A stretch of DNA of 64,000 nt, taken from assembly GCF_008831285.2 (NCBI RefSeq), contig NC_045139.1:21430412-21494411 (forward strand). Reading direction: 5' to 3'. Below the pieces are notes generated by a model. It was not told the DNA's origin. It worked only from the letters and a program-made list of their open reading frames with translations, and ran no database searches. The stretch comes from Nymphaea colorata. Its lineage: Eukaryota; Streptophyta; Magnoliopsida; Nymphaeales; Nymphaeaceae. The position numbers and the translations under genes are program-made. Position 1 is the stretch's first letter, and every line of letters begins with the position of its first letter. Of this stretch, positions 9,049 through 21,802 are shown one piece after another.

Positions 9049-11770
9049 AAGTTGGGAAGGGAACAAGATCTGCCAGATTAGTGATCTAAAGGGCGACGAC
9101 ACGATTATGGAACTGTTGACTTGTTTCAACCAACCCTAGCTGAAGTGGATGTTTTCGACCGATGACATTTTAAAAATTTTGCAACTAAGTGTTGCATCAG
9201 AGTTGTTTAGTTAGATGCCATCAGAAACTCATTACTTGGACTTGGACCAGTGTAAGGTGACTGAGTTCATAGAGATTCCGTAGTATGCTCATAGAAGGCC
9301 ACACATTGCCTTCTATGCAAAGCAGATGCATATGCGCACTCATTCCCACAAATCAGGAATTATAATAGAAATTCTCTCATAAAAGAAACTTTATTACCTT
9401 TTTAAAAGACCCTTAAAGGAATAGATTGTGAGTGTCTCCTAAATTTAGAAGCATATTCATGGAATATTGTGTTTCTTTTTTCACGAATTTGACTCAATTT
9501 TTTATGTATATTCATGAAACAGTTACAAATTGTTCCTTTGTCCAAACACCCTCTTGAGAATGAGGAATGAACTTCCTTTAACTAGTCCTATCAATCACGT
9601 CATGCCTCCTATTCCATCAGTCTCTTTCCAAGGGTAAAGGTCCTCTCCTTAACATTAGACTAGAAAACTCCAAGCCTTGATTGTGAAAGAGATATCTGAG
9701 TCATGTTGGTGTGTAAAGTCACTTGACTTATTACACTTTAATTTTCATAAGGCCGAGCAAAGAATTTTCTTTTTTTATGTTTTGAAACTCAAAGTTATAG
9801 ACCAACATAGGTGTAGTATAGCTGGTCGGCCTAATAGTCGCACATTCCATGGATGCTTTTTTTTGTTCTCTATAAATGGTCACATATGTGATACTCAGAA
9901 CCGGTTTGTCATAAGACCACTTAGATCCTAAAGTAACTTTGAACCTTAAGAGCAAAGGAAATGAGAATAGCTTTGTTTCTTGTGTACCACCATCTAAAGC
10001 AAATTTTATGTTAGGGTTGATAACAGAGATCATATGCTATGATCTAAAAATCACGAGAATTCCCATCTTAATGGAACGCCTTCCATGATGGAAAAGTAGC
10101 ATGGGTTAAAAAATGTCTTTATAAAATGACAAAAATACCCATAGAATTAAACCATAGATCATAGTTTTCTGTGTTAGTGGCATAACATGGAAATCATTCT
10201 CCCAATGATCATATTAAAAATAAATAAATGCTTTTCCAAAATTTTACTACGGGTCTATGTTTTTGAAATTTTTAATATTTTTTCAAAAATAATGACATGC
10301 TTAATTTATGGCACGTCATAGGAGAACCTGATTCTATGTGCCATATTAGTGCATGAATTTTCGTGTACTAATATGGTTAATGATGAAAATACGTTTAGTT
10401 CATATTAAAAAAAACTTTTTATAAAAACAAAAATGATAATAAAAAAATAAAAAGACTGTAAAAGATATTTCTTTTTAACAAATTATCAAAATATCCATCC
10501 CTCCTTTACTCCCTCCTTTACTGTATATGTGCACAGCGCAAACAACTTTCTCTGTCACTTTGCCTATAAGTCATAGCGTGGCCCACTACGCCACCCACAT
10601 CCATTCAAGACTTCACGAAGCCTTCCCCAGTCCAGGTGTACGCTAATTTGACCTTTATTATTCTTAACCTTCGCCAGTTGCTTATCAAGTCTAACCAAAT
10701 GCCTTTTATGAAAGTCGGAGGATTCGATCGTATACTTATCTGGGCTGACGTAAATAAGATTGCAGGCAGAAGAACCTGAAATATTTACACACGTCCCAAC
10801 GTACATGCATCACGTCAGCCGTTCGCTGAGATGAGGCAGCGCCATGTTTTGCGGGCTGACCTCAGCCTTTCAGTTGGGCTTGGTGAAAAAGGACCCCCAA
10901 CAGTTCGTTCTGTGGACCGATTGCAGGCCGATCGTGCCGGTCCTTTAAATTCTTAAATTAATGAAGTTTCGACAGCTTGATTTACAAGGTTTCGGCGCAA
11001 ATTAATACCTATTTGAATATATGCTTGACGTCAACATATGCGTGATCATGGAATTCAGACATCAATTTTGTCCGAACGATGTCTTTGATGGTAACAGCGA
11101 GTAAAAGCCTCATTTTCATCCGAATATTATCAAATTAATGCCGGTATTCGACCGCCATTAATGGTGCTGATGCAGCATAGTGAATTGTTCGAAATATTTC
11201 GACTTTCTTTTCTCCCAATATTCGCGGCGGCTGAATGTGGATGATTTGGCTAGCTAGCATACCGGAGGAGTGATTATTCAATGGAGAAGCATCTCTTGTG
11301 TGGTTACTCTGCGGCCCTTCTTTCTTCTCCTTTGATGGCAAGGGAAATTGCCAGCATGTGATCAGGCATGGCATCACTGTTAGTCGGAGAGCTCTTGGCC
11401 ATGAGCAGGCGTTGACCAGAAACACCTTTTGTTAGACTGACATAATGTCCATTAATCGCTTCATTGGCATACGTTTTGCATGGGTAAATTCACAATCTCT
11501 CTCTCTCTTTTTCCCCCTTCTTATGATCATCTGACTTATAATGGCGAAAATTCCTTGAGATGGGAATTGAGGTTGGACACTTTTGGTGCTTCGTCCACCA
11601 TGAATAAGTACCACATATACGTCTCTGCAGTTTAATTAATCAGTATATTGATGGTTATATACTGGCAAGGAAATAAGGAGCGTGATGCTTCACCTTGTTA
11701 ATTAAAAAGCACTAGGTGGCTTGATCTCTCTACTCTCACTTCTCTTCCTAGACGAGGACAATTCCCAAGT
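9049..11770. other. Intergenic DNA; one small unrecognised open frame at 10806-10564
   Basis: No transposon domain, terminal repeat or RNA gene recognised. The most protein-like stretch is an 80-residue minus-strand frame at 10806-10564. It has mixed composition (GTCVNISGSSACNL, then HKRHLVRLDKQLAK) and lies in slightly GC-richer sequence (about 10560-10930) than its surroundings. I do not recognise it, and it has no detectable partner exon. A CCAAACACCC motif near 9540 resembles the outer end of a PIF/Harbinger-type MITE, but I found no matching opposite end. Confidence 0.5.
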
Positions 11771-11886
11771 TCTGCACAGCGTTTTTCGACAAATTCAAAG
11801 GAGAAGCATTGAAACTAATATATGTATATATAAATATATTAGTTTCAATGCTTCTCCTTTGAATTTGTCGAAAAACGCTGTGCAGA
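11771..11886. repeat. 116-bp near-perfect palindrome (58-bp arms, no spacer)
   Basis: Bases 11771-11828 are the reverse complement of 11829-11886, with a single mismatched pair (11824 G opposite 11833 A). Each 10-base block was checked: TCTGCACAGC/GCTGTGCAGA, GTTTTTCGAC/GTCGAAAAAC, AAATTCAAAG/CTTTGAATTT, GAGAAGCATT/AATGCTTCTC, GAAACTAATA/TATTAGTTTC. The centre is TATATA-rich and would be the loop. No target duplication flanks it. Possible identities are a foldback MITE, a young hairpin small-RNA locus, or an inverted duplication left by DNA repair. Confidence 0.97.
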
Positions 11887-14800
11887 TATATATACCATCC
11901 CAGAGTCATCAATGGACCAACCCTTTGCATCGTAGTAAGTTACCGTCACAGAGTTCAAGTACTGGATCATGCATGGCATCAGCATTAACGTGTTTTCTTC
12001 AGCAACTAGGGTGGGTTCCTTTCTGGAGCTTTCTATGGCGACCCCTAGGTGAGCTCGCAGCCATCCTGCGTAACGTGAGCCGAGCCCGTACTTCCGAATA
12101 TGACAAATGTCTTATACGTGTGCAAATAAAAATTTCAAACCACCATTGCACCATCAAGTAACGCTGTGATCAGCATGTATGTCAACTTAATGCAAGTGGT
12201 TTCTAATGAAAAGTTAGGTGTTGAAATCCTTTTCGTCAAACATGGTTCCTAAAGTGGGATTATTCTTATTGCTAGATTTGAACCTGTGCTACATTACTTG
12301 ACATGTTTCATTTAGCTTTTGACTAGATGTGGTGGATGGATGCATTGTGTTAGGAAATGTGCATAGGCATGAATCATAAAAGAATTTAAAGCAAATTGTA
12401 TGCTAATTTAGAGGAATGCAAATGATACGATCGTATCAAGCAACAAAATAAGAGATTCAAAATAAAAGAAAGAGAAAGAGAGGACGTACCTAGCATCCAT
12501 CCTCCTATCTACATATACATAAATTAAAACTAAAGCAGGAATTCAACTAAACTTAGGAAGGAGAATTGCAAAAGCAAACTATTCCTAAGAAAGAAAAGTA
12601 AATTAACTTGGGTAGAAGCTAAATCAAGATATCCTATGCAGGCACAAACTAAAAGTAAACTTATGAAAGCAAACAAGAAGCAGAAAAGAAAAGAAAAGAG
12701 AACAGAGACGACATTACCTAACACACTGACTTCTGGTCCTAAACTGGGACGTGGGCTCAAGAAGGTATGAGTCAGAGAGAAGATGGCTCGTGAAGCCAAG
12801 GACTCAACTGGAACTTCTAAAGCCCAGCTTAAACTCGAACAGTTTTGACCAAGAACCTCTTCTCACCAAAGAACCAACCTTTAGAGCACTGTTGGGGAAT
12901 TTCTAAGCTTTACCTCAATCTACCTTGAAATTTTCCAGTGCCTTGGAAAAGGGCAGCTTCCCCTCTTATTGTCACCCAGAGGAGAGGATTTCTCCTCTGG
13001 CATCGATATTGGACCTATAAACCTTAGCATTGAAAATCATGCCACACTCTAGATTTTGGTTAAAAATGAAACCTACTAAAATATTGCATATTAATTTCAT
13101 ATTTTCATCAAGAATTTTATATTCATGCATCATTTGTTATAAAAATGAGATTAGACTGTTGGAAATTGATCATGACTCAATTCTATGCATTTCCTCAAGG
13201 AAATGTCGAGCTCTATCAAAAGAAATTGATGAATTTGTTGAAGTATGTGTGGTGTGGAGAACTTGCTTAGATGAAAATATATTTCCAATGAGGTATATGA
13301 AATTGATGCGAAAAGTGGAATATCCAGGTTTAATGTATCTGGACCTTGGGCTTGGATTGACTGAGAATCTAAATCATGATCTGCATCCAAAGAAATTAAG
13401 TGTGGATCCTGGATATGACAAGAGATTTGTATAACAGAAAGGACCAGGAATTTAGAGTTGAAAATTTGGATCCAATCGAATGCAGATCGATCTGGAATAT
13501 GATGAAAATATCTGAAATGAAGATCTAAATAGAGGGCATGTTCCACTTCGGTACTCCACAATAGGCTAGATAGGTCCAAACCTACTGGGTCTAGTTATGT
13601 GAACTAAGTGAGTCTAGTTCTGGACCAAGTTGAGCTTGGCTTCAGGCTGCAGGTTAGATCTCGCAGGTTTAGGCATGGTTAGGACTAGGCTATTCTTGGG
13701 TTCAATTTTAAGGGACCGAGGAGCAAGTGGGCGAAGTTTCAAATGGTATCTAGAAATGAACTAGGTTTAGGTGGCCTCGCCAGGTATGAGCTAGGTGTGG
13801 GCCACACAAAGCTCAGTGATAGGCTCCACCAGCCATGAAGAACACATGAACATATTATAGCTCGTGGACTGAGGTTTTAAGGCTTACAACCTAGGAGAAA
13901 TGGAAATATATTGAGATAATGTCATTTTGACCAGTTTTTTAAAAAAGGACCATTTTATCCTTTTATAAAATCCCACTCTTTTAACATTTTTGTTGATATT
14001 ACAGTACCATATCATGGTTAGACTTATAAACCAACTGTTTAAAATTTAAAATCAAAATTTCATATATTTTGCTTAAAGTTCAAATGTTTCTAAAATCACA
14101 AGTACCAAAATTATGAACAAGAGGGAAATAAAGGGCAAAATGGAAAATCACTATTTTGGGCGTGCTTGACTCCCCTGAAATTGAAAATACTCTCTTGAAG
14201 TATATATGATCTCATACAAATCGAAAAGTAAAAATTTCACTTGACAGCAAGCTAGAAATGAGCTCAGATCATGAGCTGTTTTCAATGGAATGTCCAGAAC
14301 TAGACAAACTTAGGGACTTTGTAAAGCTGCGAGTGAATAAAATGTGCAAAGAGTGAACTCAAATTCAGCTAAGGCAAGTTACATTAGAATATGATGAACA
14401 TGATCTCAGCTTGGTTCAAGCTGATCTGACTTGTTTGACTTGTTCAAGCTTGAGGTTTGATGAAAGCTGCTGTTTCTTCATCAAAATATCTCTTGCGGTC
14501 ACAAAATACATCTCTTCCAATCGTGATTGAAAGGTTAGCAATTTCTTTTCACCTATAATCTCCTAACAAAGTCAAATCAAAATTTGGATATGGCATCTCA
14601 TGATAATATCTGCATTCTATTAAAGAAACTTTAACTAGAAAGCAACAAAAGATATAAGACTAGGACAAGACCAAAGAAGAAAAGGCATGACACTAAAGGT
14701 AAACCGAATCTTCACGTTTCTAGAAAGGAAAAAGTTTATTCTTCTTCACCCTAGTGAGCATATAAGAAGCAAGATGAGAAGTAAAAATTATACAATACCA

Positions 14801-15485
14801 AGATGAAACAAGGATCCTTACTTTTTCATTAATTGGATTCCATGTCTTCAATCTACAAGAGACAACTATCAATAACCAAAAAAAAAAAAGGATGCAATCT
14901 GAAATATAGTTTTGTATATAAAATACAGTAATATTAATTTTTATCTAAGTGCTAGGATTAATTACTTGAGTCCTATAACTTGCATTTCTCATATCATACA
15001 ATTCAAACGTTAGTCTTGAATATCCAAACTCCAATTGATTATGCCTTGCTCTTGACTTTGTTTTTTGTTGCAACAATGATTACTTCAATCAATCAACTGT
15101 GCTCTCTAATTTTCTACACTTTCTACCAAGAGGGGAGACATTTTTTCTACAGTTGTTAGTCTTTTAAAAGTCTTGGCTGCTGCTTTTGCATACTCATAAA
15201 TTGATGAATAAGGGATGAAGACATCATTTGAAGAAATGCCATATCTATAGGTACAAACAAGCCCACCTTCATTGAGTCCCATCGTTTTTTCTGTTGGTGT
15301 CATTTTTATCAATATCATGGCATGAACACTTGGAAATTTGAGATAAAATTTGTTCTTTCTTGTAAGCATGTTATTGTTAGTTGTGTAAACCTTATTACAA
15401 AACAGATATAATTGACATTTTTGTATAAAATGACACATGCCACCCGTTAACAAGCTGCTAGGTTATTTTTATAACTCAAGATGTA
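11887..15485. other. Intergenic DNA, nothing recognised
   Basis: About 3.6 kb of mostly AT-rich sequence. Open frames at 12799-12530, 13030-13434 (and its complement) and 15453-15106 show no recognisable domain, conserved motif or signal peptide. A CCAGAGGAGAGGATTTCTCCTCTGG inverted repeat (12975-13000) could form a short hairpin. I see no LTR, TIR or RNA gene. Confidence 0.5.
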
Positions 15486-16164
15486 GATCGTAGCTTGCCA
15501 ATAAACAGCTGCTGGGAGATAGGCTCCCTCCCTTTTATTGCAGAAAAAATAAAGATATGTACAGGACAAAAGAAAGATTTACAAAAACTGAGCATCAGCC
15601 ACAGCAATAGAAAAAAAAGAAAGAACCCAGGCAAGCATAACCCAGCTGCCCCAAAACTGCCACCAATAGGCCAAAAAAACCACCAGCGTGGCTGCTCCTG
15701 ATTAAAAGCATAGCCCGAAGCACTAACAGTAACTGTAAAACTTACTTATCATTAACCACCATCATCCCTCCCATCTCGGTCTCCATACTGACATATCTGC
15801 TCCCCAACCTCTAAAGTAGGCAGTTGGCAAAGTACCCTTATACATTGGCTGAGTGCCCTAACGTGTTGCTATTTCTGATTGATCGGCCTCCTGCCTTCCA
15901 GCATCGCTTTAAGTCGACGTTTCCAGTCTTCATTGTTCGATATGATCCCAAGACTGCCATTGACTCTCACCATAGACTCCAGCCAGCCATTCTGCATCAT
16001 TGTCCCAAGAGTGAGCTTCAGTGAGGCCTCACTAGATTCCATTCCTCTCAAGCTTCACATGCCCAACACCATGGCTTTAATGCCCTTTTTACAGGTGACA
16101 ACTTGAAGCACATTAGCTTCCCTGTTTAAGGTTGAGAGCCTTCCCTTACACAGGATACCAGTCA

Positions 16165-16908
16165 ATCTATCTTGAGTTGTCAGTCACATGTATGTGGCTG
16201 GTGATGTAAGTAGTGCAACTAGCTGTAGCTGAGATATGTCTGTTCCATATACCCTTCCACCAGCCTTCCTGACTATCCTTTTGCCTTGTGGCTTCCCAAA
16301 TCGATCTAGAGCTTAGATCCTTGAGTTCTTGGGCATTACTAACTAGTTTGTCAGCCTCATTAGCTAGTTGAATACACAAAGTGATGGCTAAAGCCTTACT
16401 TGGCAGAGCTAGTCTAGCCTCACCCATCTCCCTAACCTCAGCCACTGGAAGCTTTAGCTGATCGACTATGACACCATAGTCCCCCCCTACTAATGGATTT
16501 CACCAGAATTTCTTCATGCCACCAATCTGACCAGAAGGAGACTGATTTGTCACCACCAATCTTCCACCTCACCCAGTTAGCAATCCTTTTTCAGCCTTTG
16601 CCTAAGCTTTTCCAAGCCCAAGATCCCTTCCATGGTTGTCGCACAGTCCACAAACTCTTACAATTAAGATATCTAGCCCTGCACCACTGAGCAAAGAGGG
16701 AGTTGTTATTAAAGGAAGAGCGCAACCTGCTCACTAGAAGGGAATCATTAACATCCTCAAGAAGGCGTATACCAATCCCTCCTTCCGCCTTGGGCTTACA
16801 AGGGAGATGGAAAGATTGCATCCAAAAATTACCCAACGAGCTCAGGTTATGAGTGATAAGGCATGCACACCCTGCAGAGGATAGGAGTTGGGATTTCCAG
16901 GGTGCCAT
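16165..16908 (-). pseudogene. LINE ORF2 C-terminal region
   Basis: Minus-strand frames continue the LINE with CKPKAEGGIGIRLLEDVN, then LFAQWCRARYLN, the usual 'GGLG' and 'W...Y' segments downstream of plant LINE reverse transcriptases. The frame is then lost near 16590-16490. The next piece (16445-16167) contains EGWWKGIWNRHIS, close to the end of such proteins. No complete zinc-binding zf-RVT motif can be read. Confidence 0.65.
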
Positions 16909-18105
16909 TTTCTTCTCAATTTAGTAATCAACCCTATGCAAATCTCCATGTTTAAGTTTCCTGTAAAAAGAGGAACACCCAAATATTCCTTAGGCAGCTT
17001 AACTACCTGCCAGCCACCAATGTTGGTCAACCTTTGCTCTAGCAGAGCATCAACATTAAATGTAATAAGTGAAGATTTGGAGTTGTTGATTATGAAGCCC
17101 ACTCCCTCTTATAGCTGACTCAGGACACTCTTATTACTGGTCAGCAATTTAAACAAAGCAACACTATATAGCAGGAGATCATTTGCAAAAATTAAGCAAT
17201 GGAGATCAGGAATGGCTCTAAGAGAGGAGGGGAGGCGAATGGCCCTCCTCATTATTTGTCCCTTAAGATACCTAGCTACCATTTCGATGACTAGAATGAA
17301 AATGTAAGGGGACATGAGGTCACCTTGCCTGACACCCCTCGCAGCAGTAAAAGTTCTCCCTACCTCACCATTGATCATCACTGCATAGGAGACCGAGGAG
17401 ACACAAAGCATGACTTTTTCCACCCATGATGGGTGGAATCTCAGACAAAGAAGGCTGTTTTGCAAGAAGGTCCAAGATATTCTATCATATGCTTTTGAAA
17501 TATCGAGTTTGAGATAAGCCATTGCCTCTTTCCTTTGGTCAAAAAGATGAACCAACTCATTAGCCATGGCAACTGATCATGGATCACCCTGGACTTAAGA
17601 AAGGCCCCTTGAGTTATTCCAATCATTTGGGGTAGAATCTTCTTCATGCGCTGCACCCTAACTTTAGCAATGACCTTGTAAAGGCTATTGCACAGGGCAA
17701 TGGGTCGAAAATCCTCAATCCGTCGTGCTCCTCATTTTTTGGAGATGAGCATCAAGTAAGTTTTGTTCACACTCCACACCATCTTCCCTGTTCTAAAAAA
17801 ATTATCCATCACTCTCCATATATCTTGTCCAATCTCATCCCACATGATTTGATAAAAGGAGTTTGGGAACCCATCAGGCCCTAGAGCACTGTCCTTATCA
17901 AGAGACATAACTGCTTCCTTGAGCTCCGCATAGGTGATTGGTTCCGAAAGGGAAGAGTTCTCTTCTGCCGTGACAAATTCTCCCTGCCAAATATTATTAG
18001 GGATTTTTCCAGTAGCCCTTTCATCATTAACAAAGTAGTCAAAATAGCTGCTAGCTGCTTCCAACACGTTGTCGATAGAAGAGAAGGTTTATCCAGCCAC
18101 CTCAA
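16850..18105 (-). pseudogene. LINE reverse transcriptase, active-site Asp changed
   Basis: The non-LTR reverse transcriptase blocks are clear: ELKEAVMSLDKDSALGPDGF (about 17940-17880), YKVIAKVRVQRMKKILP (about 17690-17640) and AYLKLDISKAYDRISW (about 17530-17480). They are followed by RGVRQGDLMSPYIF (about 17340-17300) and CLIFANDLLLYS (about 17200-17170). The last should read FADD in an active enzyme; here the first Asp codon is AAT (17183-17181), so catalysis should be lost. A stop near 17735 and a frameshift near 17570 also break the frame. After the palm comes the thumb region with KLPKEYLGVPLF. Confidence 0.9.
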
Positions 18106-18486
18106 GATCTACTATGTGATTCCTCCTTGTTCTATTGTTGGCTATTGTTTGGAAGAAACGCATGTTTTTGTCCCCATGTACTAACCACTTGACTCTGGAC
18201 TTTTCCCTCCACATGATCTCTTACAAGTGTAATGGGAGCTTCCTCTTGCTGGATTCCTCTTCCCTAGATGCCCACCCATCTCCTGCCTCACTATTCACTT
18301 GTGCTTGCCTGAGTCGACATTGTAGGGACTTTACATTCTCCTCAATACACCCAAAAGAATTTTTATTCCAACGTATCAGTCTATTCTTAGCCACCTCAAG
18401 CTTTTGAAGGACCCGCATCATAGGACACCCTTGCACCTCTGCCCCCCAAGCTTCAATGATAACATGCGTCCTTCCCTGGTCAGCAG

Positions 18487-19000
18487 CTAGGGTTTTATGA
18501 CTTTGAATCGTCTTACTTTGAATCTTCTTCTATTCCTACTCTGCCATAGGGGACTCTCCATCTTAACTATGATCACCTTGTGGTCTGAACTGGCTCTGAG
18601 GGACGTAGAAAGAGCACATACTACATTGGTCTGTTTTTCCCAAGTAGAATTTGTGAAACCCCAATCAAGCTTACATAGGATCCTGTCTGTACCCTTGCAT
18701 CTATTGGACCAAGTATAGTTGCTTTCGTTGGCACATAGATCCTTCAAATTGGACGAGAGGATGAACCTATTAAAATCAATACACGCTTGAGCAATTGGGT
18801 GTTACCTGTTTTGTTGAGGTTGTTACACATAACATTAAAATCCCCATAGATCAAAGTAGGAATGTCTTGAGCATTAAGAAAAGGTCCCAGCTCTACAAAA
18901 CTATTACATCACAAAAGAGGGTTATTAGCCATGTAAACAACAATTATCCGAAAGATCTCCATCGTACTAGTAAAAGAGAAATACCTTGCCATCCACGACT
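18487..19000 (-). pseudogene. LINE endonuclease fragment (APE-type, C-terminal half)
   Basis: Minus-strand frames show LIYGDFNVMC near 18870-18840, the GDFN motif of apurinic-endonuclease-type LINE endonucleases. Further along come NYTWSNRCKGTDRILCKLDW and SDHKVIIV (18600-18570), the equivalents of the FTWSN and SDH-P motifs. The frame shifts between these pieces. The N-terminal catalytic Asn and Glu motifs are absent. In an active element this domain nicks the target DNA to prime reverse transcription. Confidence 0.82.
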
Positions 19001-19079
19001 GGTTTTTAACCTATCCATGATTATGAACATGCTCCCATGACTATGCTATTGGGTTCATTATGTTTTTCAGTCTTTCCAT

Positions 19080-20660
19080 AGATAAAAAGAAAATAATATT
19101 TTTAGTCATACAATCTATAAGATAAATGAAGTATTTGGTTCGAAAACATGTTATATAAGAGTATGCACTTTCTCTGCATAGTATCAACCGAGACCTTTTG
19201 AGATATTGGTATAGCAGATGATTTGTTTATCATGGTTGAACTAACACTCACCTTCACCTACTCAGATTCTTAATATGCCATGAGCTTTCTTAGTTGTTCA
19301 TCAACATAAGAGACCCTCTCTCACCGTGGAGATTCATATTATTAGCTAACGCAATAAGGCAAAAACTATCATACACATTTATGCAATTAGATATAACATA
19401 TTGCATGAAACAAAACATACATTTTGGAACCAGAACTTACTGACGTTTTATACAAGAAAAATGTTCACAACTAAATGTTCAAATACAAGTTTATACTCTA
19501 GTGGCAAAAGAGCAGAAAAAAAAAGAATCTTGTTAATACTCAGTACATATAACATGTCATGCAGGTGTAAAGTACATTCTCTTTGCAAATCCAAATTGTA
19601 GGCATCAGTTTTTTTTTTTAATTTCAATCCTGTTGTTATTCCCTGGGAATAACTACTATGCTCTAATAGAAATCTTTCGATATTCGACACTGATTGTGTT
19701 TGACATCTAAGTTGTGGTCTTTTGTCGCTTGGTCTATTCCTCCTGAGTCTATAATACATAAATGATAAGATTCAGCAATCAAAGCACAACTGAAAATATA
19801 AGACTAATTCTTGGTAACATGTACCTTATTTGGCTCAATTTATTTACAAGCAAAATGACCTAGCTTTCTGCATTTGAAACATTTCAATGATGTTTTGTCC
19901 TTCTTCACACCATGCTTACCTCCGCATTCTGTGAATTTCTTGTTTTGCCTTTCTACATTCTTGTTCAACTATGTCATTCCAAATCCCCTCTTATTCTTGT
20001 TGTTGAGACATCATTGAGAATTCCAGCACAAAATGTTTGACTACTGATCATTGTAGACTTAAGCACTCGTATTCGAACTCTAGATAATGTGCAATATCAT
20101 CAATGGTTTTGACACTTTCATCATGTGTCATTAATATTCAAGTTTTCCCAACTATAAAAAAATGATCTTATCACTTCTTGCACTTAATTGTTCATCAGTC
20201 AAATGATAACGAGCAGTTTCAATTCTTGAATATACTTGCCATCTCCTAGAGATGCTAATTCAAAGTGTGCTGTGGGGATTTTTGGCAAGAGTCAAATATG
20301 TTTGCCGATTCTCTCTGAGTTTTTTCTCAGATGTTCCATCAAACTTTTCTTTTAATATCAACCACATCCAATGAGCAATATCATATTGCTCAAATTGACA
20401 CATAAGGTCATCTTATATCACATAAAGCAACTACTGATGCCCTTCCGTTTCTCATAGGCCTCACTACCTTCTTGCTCTTCCACAGTGTTTTTATCATAAT
20501 TACATGTTCTAAGGCTTTTAGAGCTTGAGCATCTTCTAGTGCAAACTCTATCTTATGGTACTATCAATCATATTTATCATCATTCAATTTCACAATTTTG
20601 GCTAAGTACAATAGTAACTGGCGAAGTATGGCTATGATTGTTGGACATACAAGAATAAGC
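19080..20660 (-). pseudogene. Copia-4: decayed Ty1/copia gag-protease-integrase fragment
   Basis: Read on the minus strand there are several copia landmarks. A Gag stretch has EFALEDAQALKALE (near 20560), then LKEKFDGTSEKKLRENRQTY (near 20350). A damaged zinc knuckle, CFKCRKLGHFAC (near 19885), has two residues missing before its last Cys. A protease-like IDSGGTDQATKD lies near 19735, and a pre-integrase segment with LHDMLYVLSINK runs at about 19580-19540. RKLMAY near 19300 fits the zinc-binding region that follows. Stops and frameshifts are dense. No LTRs were found. The fragment ends where the LINE's truncated 5' end begins. Confidence 0.72.
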
Positions 20661-21802
20661 CAAATTTAACATGTTTCTACAGCACATTCATACATGTTTA
20701 TTATGAAACAATTAGTCATATAATCATTTCATACATAACAAGGGATTGAAAGTTCACGAATTTCCCAATCATCTTCCACTATTCATGCAGTCCATAAAAA
20801 TATACAAATTTGCTATAATAGATTTTATCATTTGGAGCAATCACTATCTTAGCACATCATATGCTCATAAACCCCTCATGAGAAGACATAACATTAAAAG
20901 ATGAAGCATGCATAAAGAATTTATTACAATGAGATAACAAACAATTATTTGCTTAAAAAAATCAAATAAATTAATGAAAATTTAAATGAAGACATTAACG
21001 GATTATGTTTTTAATCAACATGTATGAGCATCTGAATCCATGGATTGAGCTTTGAGATGAGAAACTTGTCAAGCAGCCTCAGTGTACGTCTTTCCCAAAT
21101 AACAAGTATATTGACTTGCGAGAATAACCTACAAATGCTTCTTTCGAATTTCATGCACAATTTCTTCCTCATTCTCAAAATAAGGTTGTCTTATTCTCCA
21201 ACTTCAGAGTGTAGGTGCCATGGTATTGCTGAAGTCCTAAAAGCCCCACAAAAAGTTTCATTTCATTTGTTCCACTTCAGACTGACTCTTTGGTAGCTTT
21301 CTTGAAATTAACATTAGCCACATGCCTTTATAGACATCCATAATGTAATTCTTTCTAATCTTCATTTGCGAGCAACTTCAATACTTCTTGACCAGCCTGC
21401 ACTAGAGACATAACGCTTCTTCATGCATTGGTCGTATGGTTCCATAATGACATTCTATGAATTGCAGTTGTTTCCACATAGGTTCATTCAGGTATTTCTC
21501 AAATTTCAGAAAATTTGAAGTATCCTTGGTTGTCAAGCGATTATGATTATCGCTATCACTACTAATGATGATGTACGAGGACTTGCTAGCTACTAGAAGC
21601 AGGCATGATTATGAAATCTATATATACATGACATTCACATGGAATTATATTCAAAGTGAAATTCATGTCATAAATGAAATAAAATATGAATAGGCCATGA
21701 AAAAATTAATGAAATTCAAGCAATTAATTTATGAACTTTCTAATATAATGAATATGGATCTTCAAATGCGAGTTTGGCTTTCATAATGAAAGAATGTTTA
21801 AA
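20661..21802. other. Intergenic DNA, nothing recognised
   Basis: AT-rich sequence with no recognisable domain. It may hold the decayed 5' part of copia-4, but I could not identify an LTR or primer binding site. Confidence 0.45.

Larger units (their letters stand above)
15490..19030 (-). mobile_element. LINE (non-LTR retrotransposon), 5'-truncated and decayed
   Basis: Minus-strand remnants appear in the order of plant L1-type ORF2: endonuclease C-terminal part (about 19000-18490), reverse transcriptase (about 18105-16850), the C-terminal region (about 16900-16165), then a 3' untranslated region. The 3' end is placed near 15490-15540, where an AATAAA-like signal and T/A-rich 3'UTR-type sequence occur on the minus strand. 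No Gag-like ORF1 and no endonuclease N-terminus were found, so the copy is 5'-truncated, as is usual for LINEs. The truncation point abuts copia-4 sequence at about 19.03-19.08 kb. I did not find a target duplication. Confidence 0.85.

Noticed and set aside
11721-12161. 146-codon + strand frame across the palindrome
   Set aside because: The same peptide appears on the minus strand because of the palindrome. No domain is recognisable, so it is a structural by-product.
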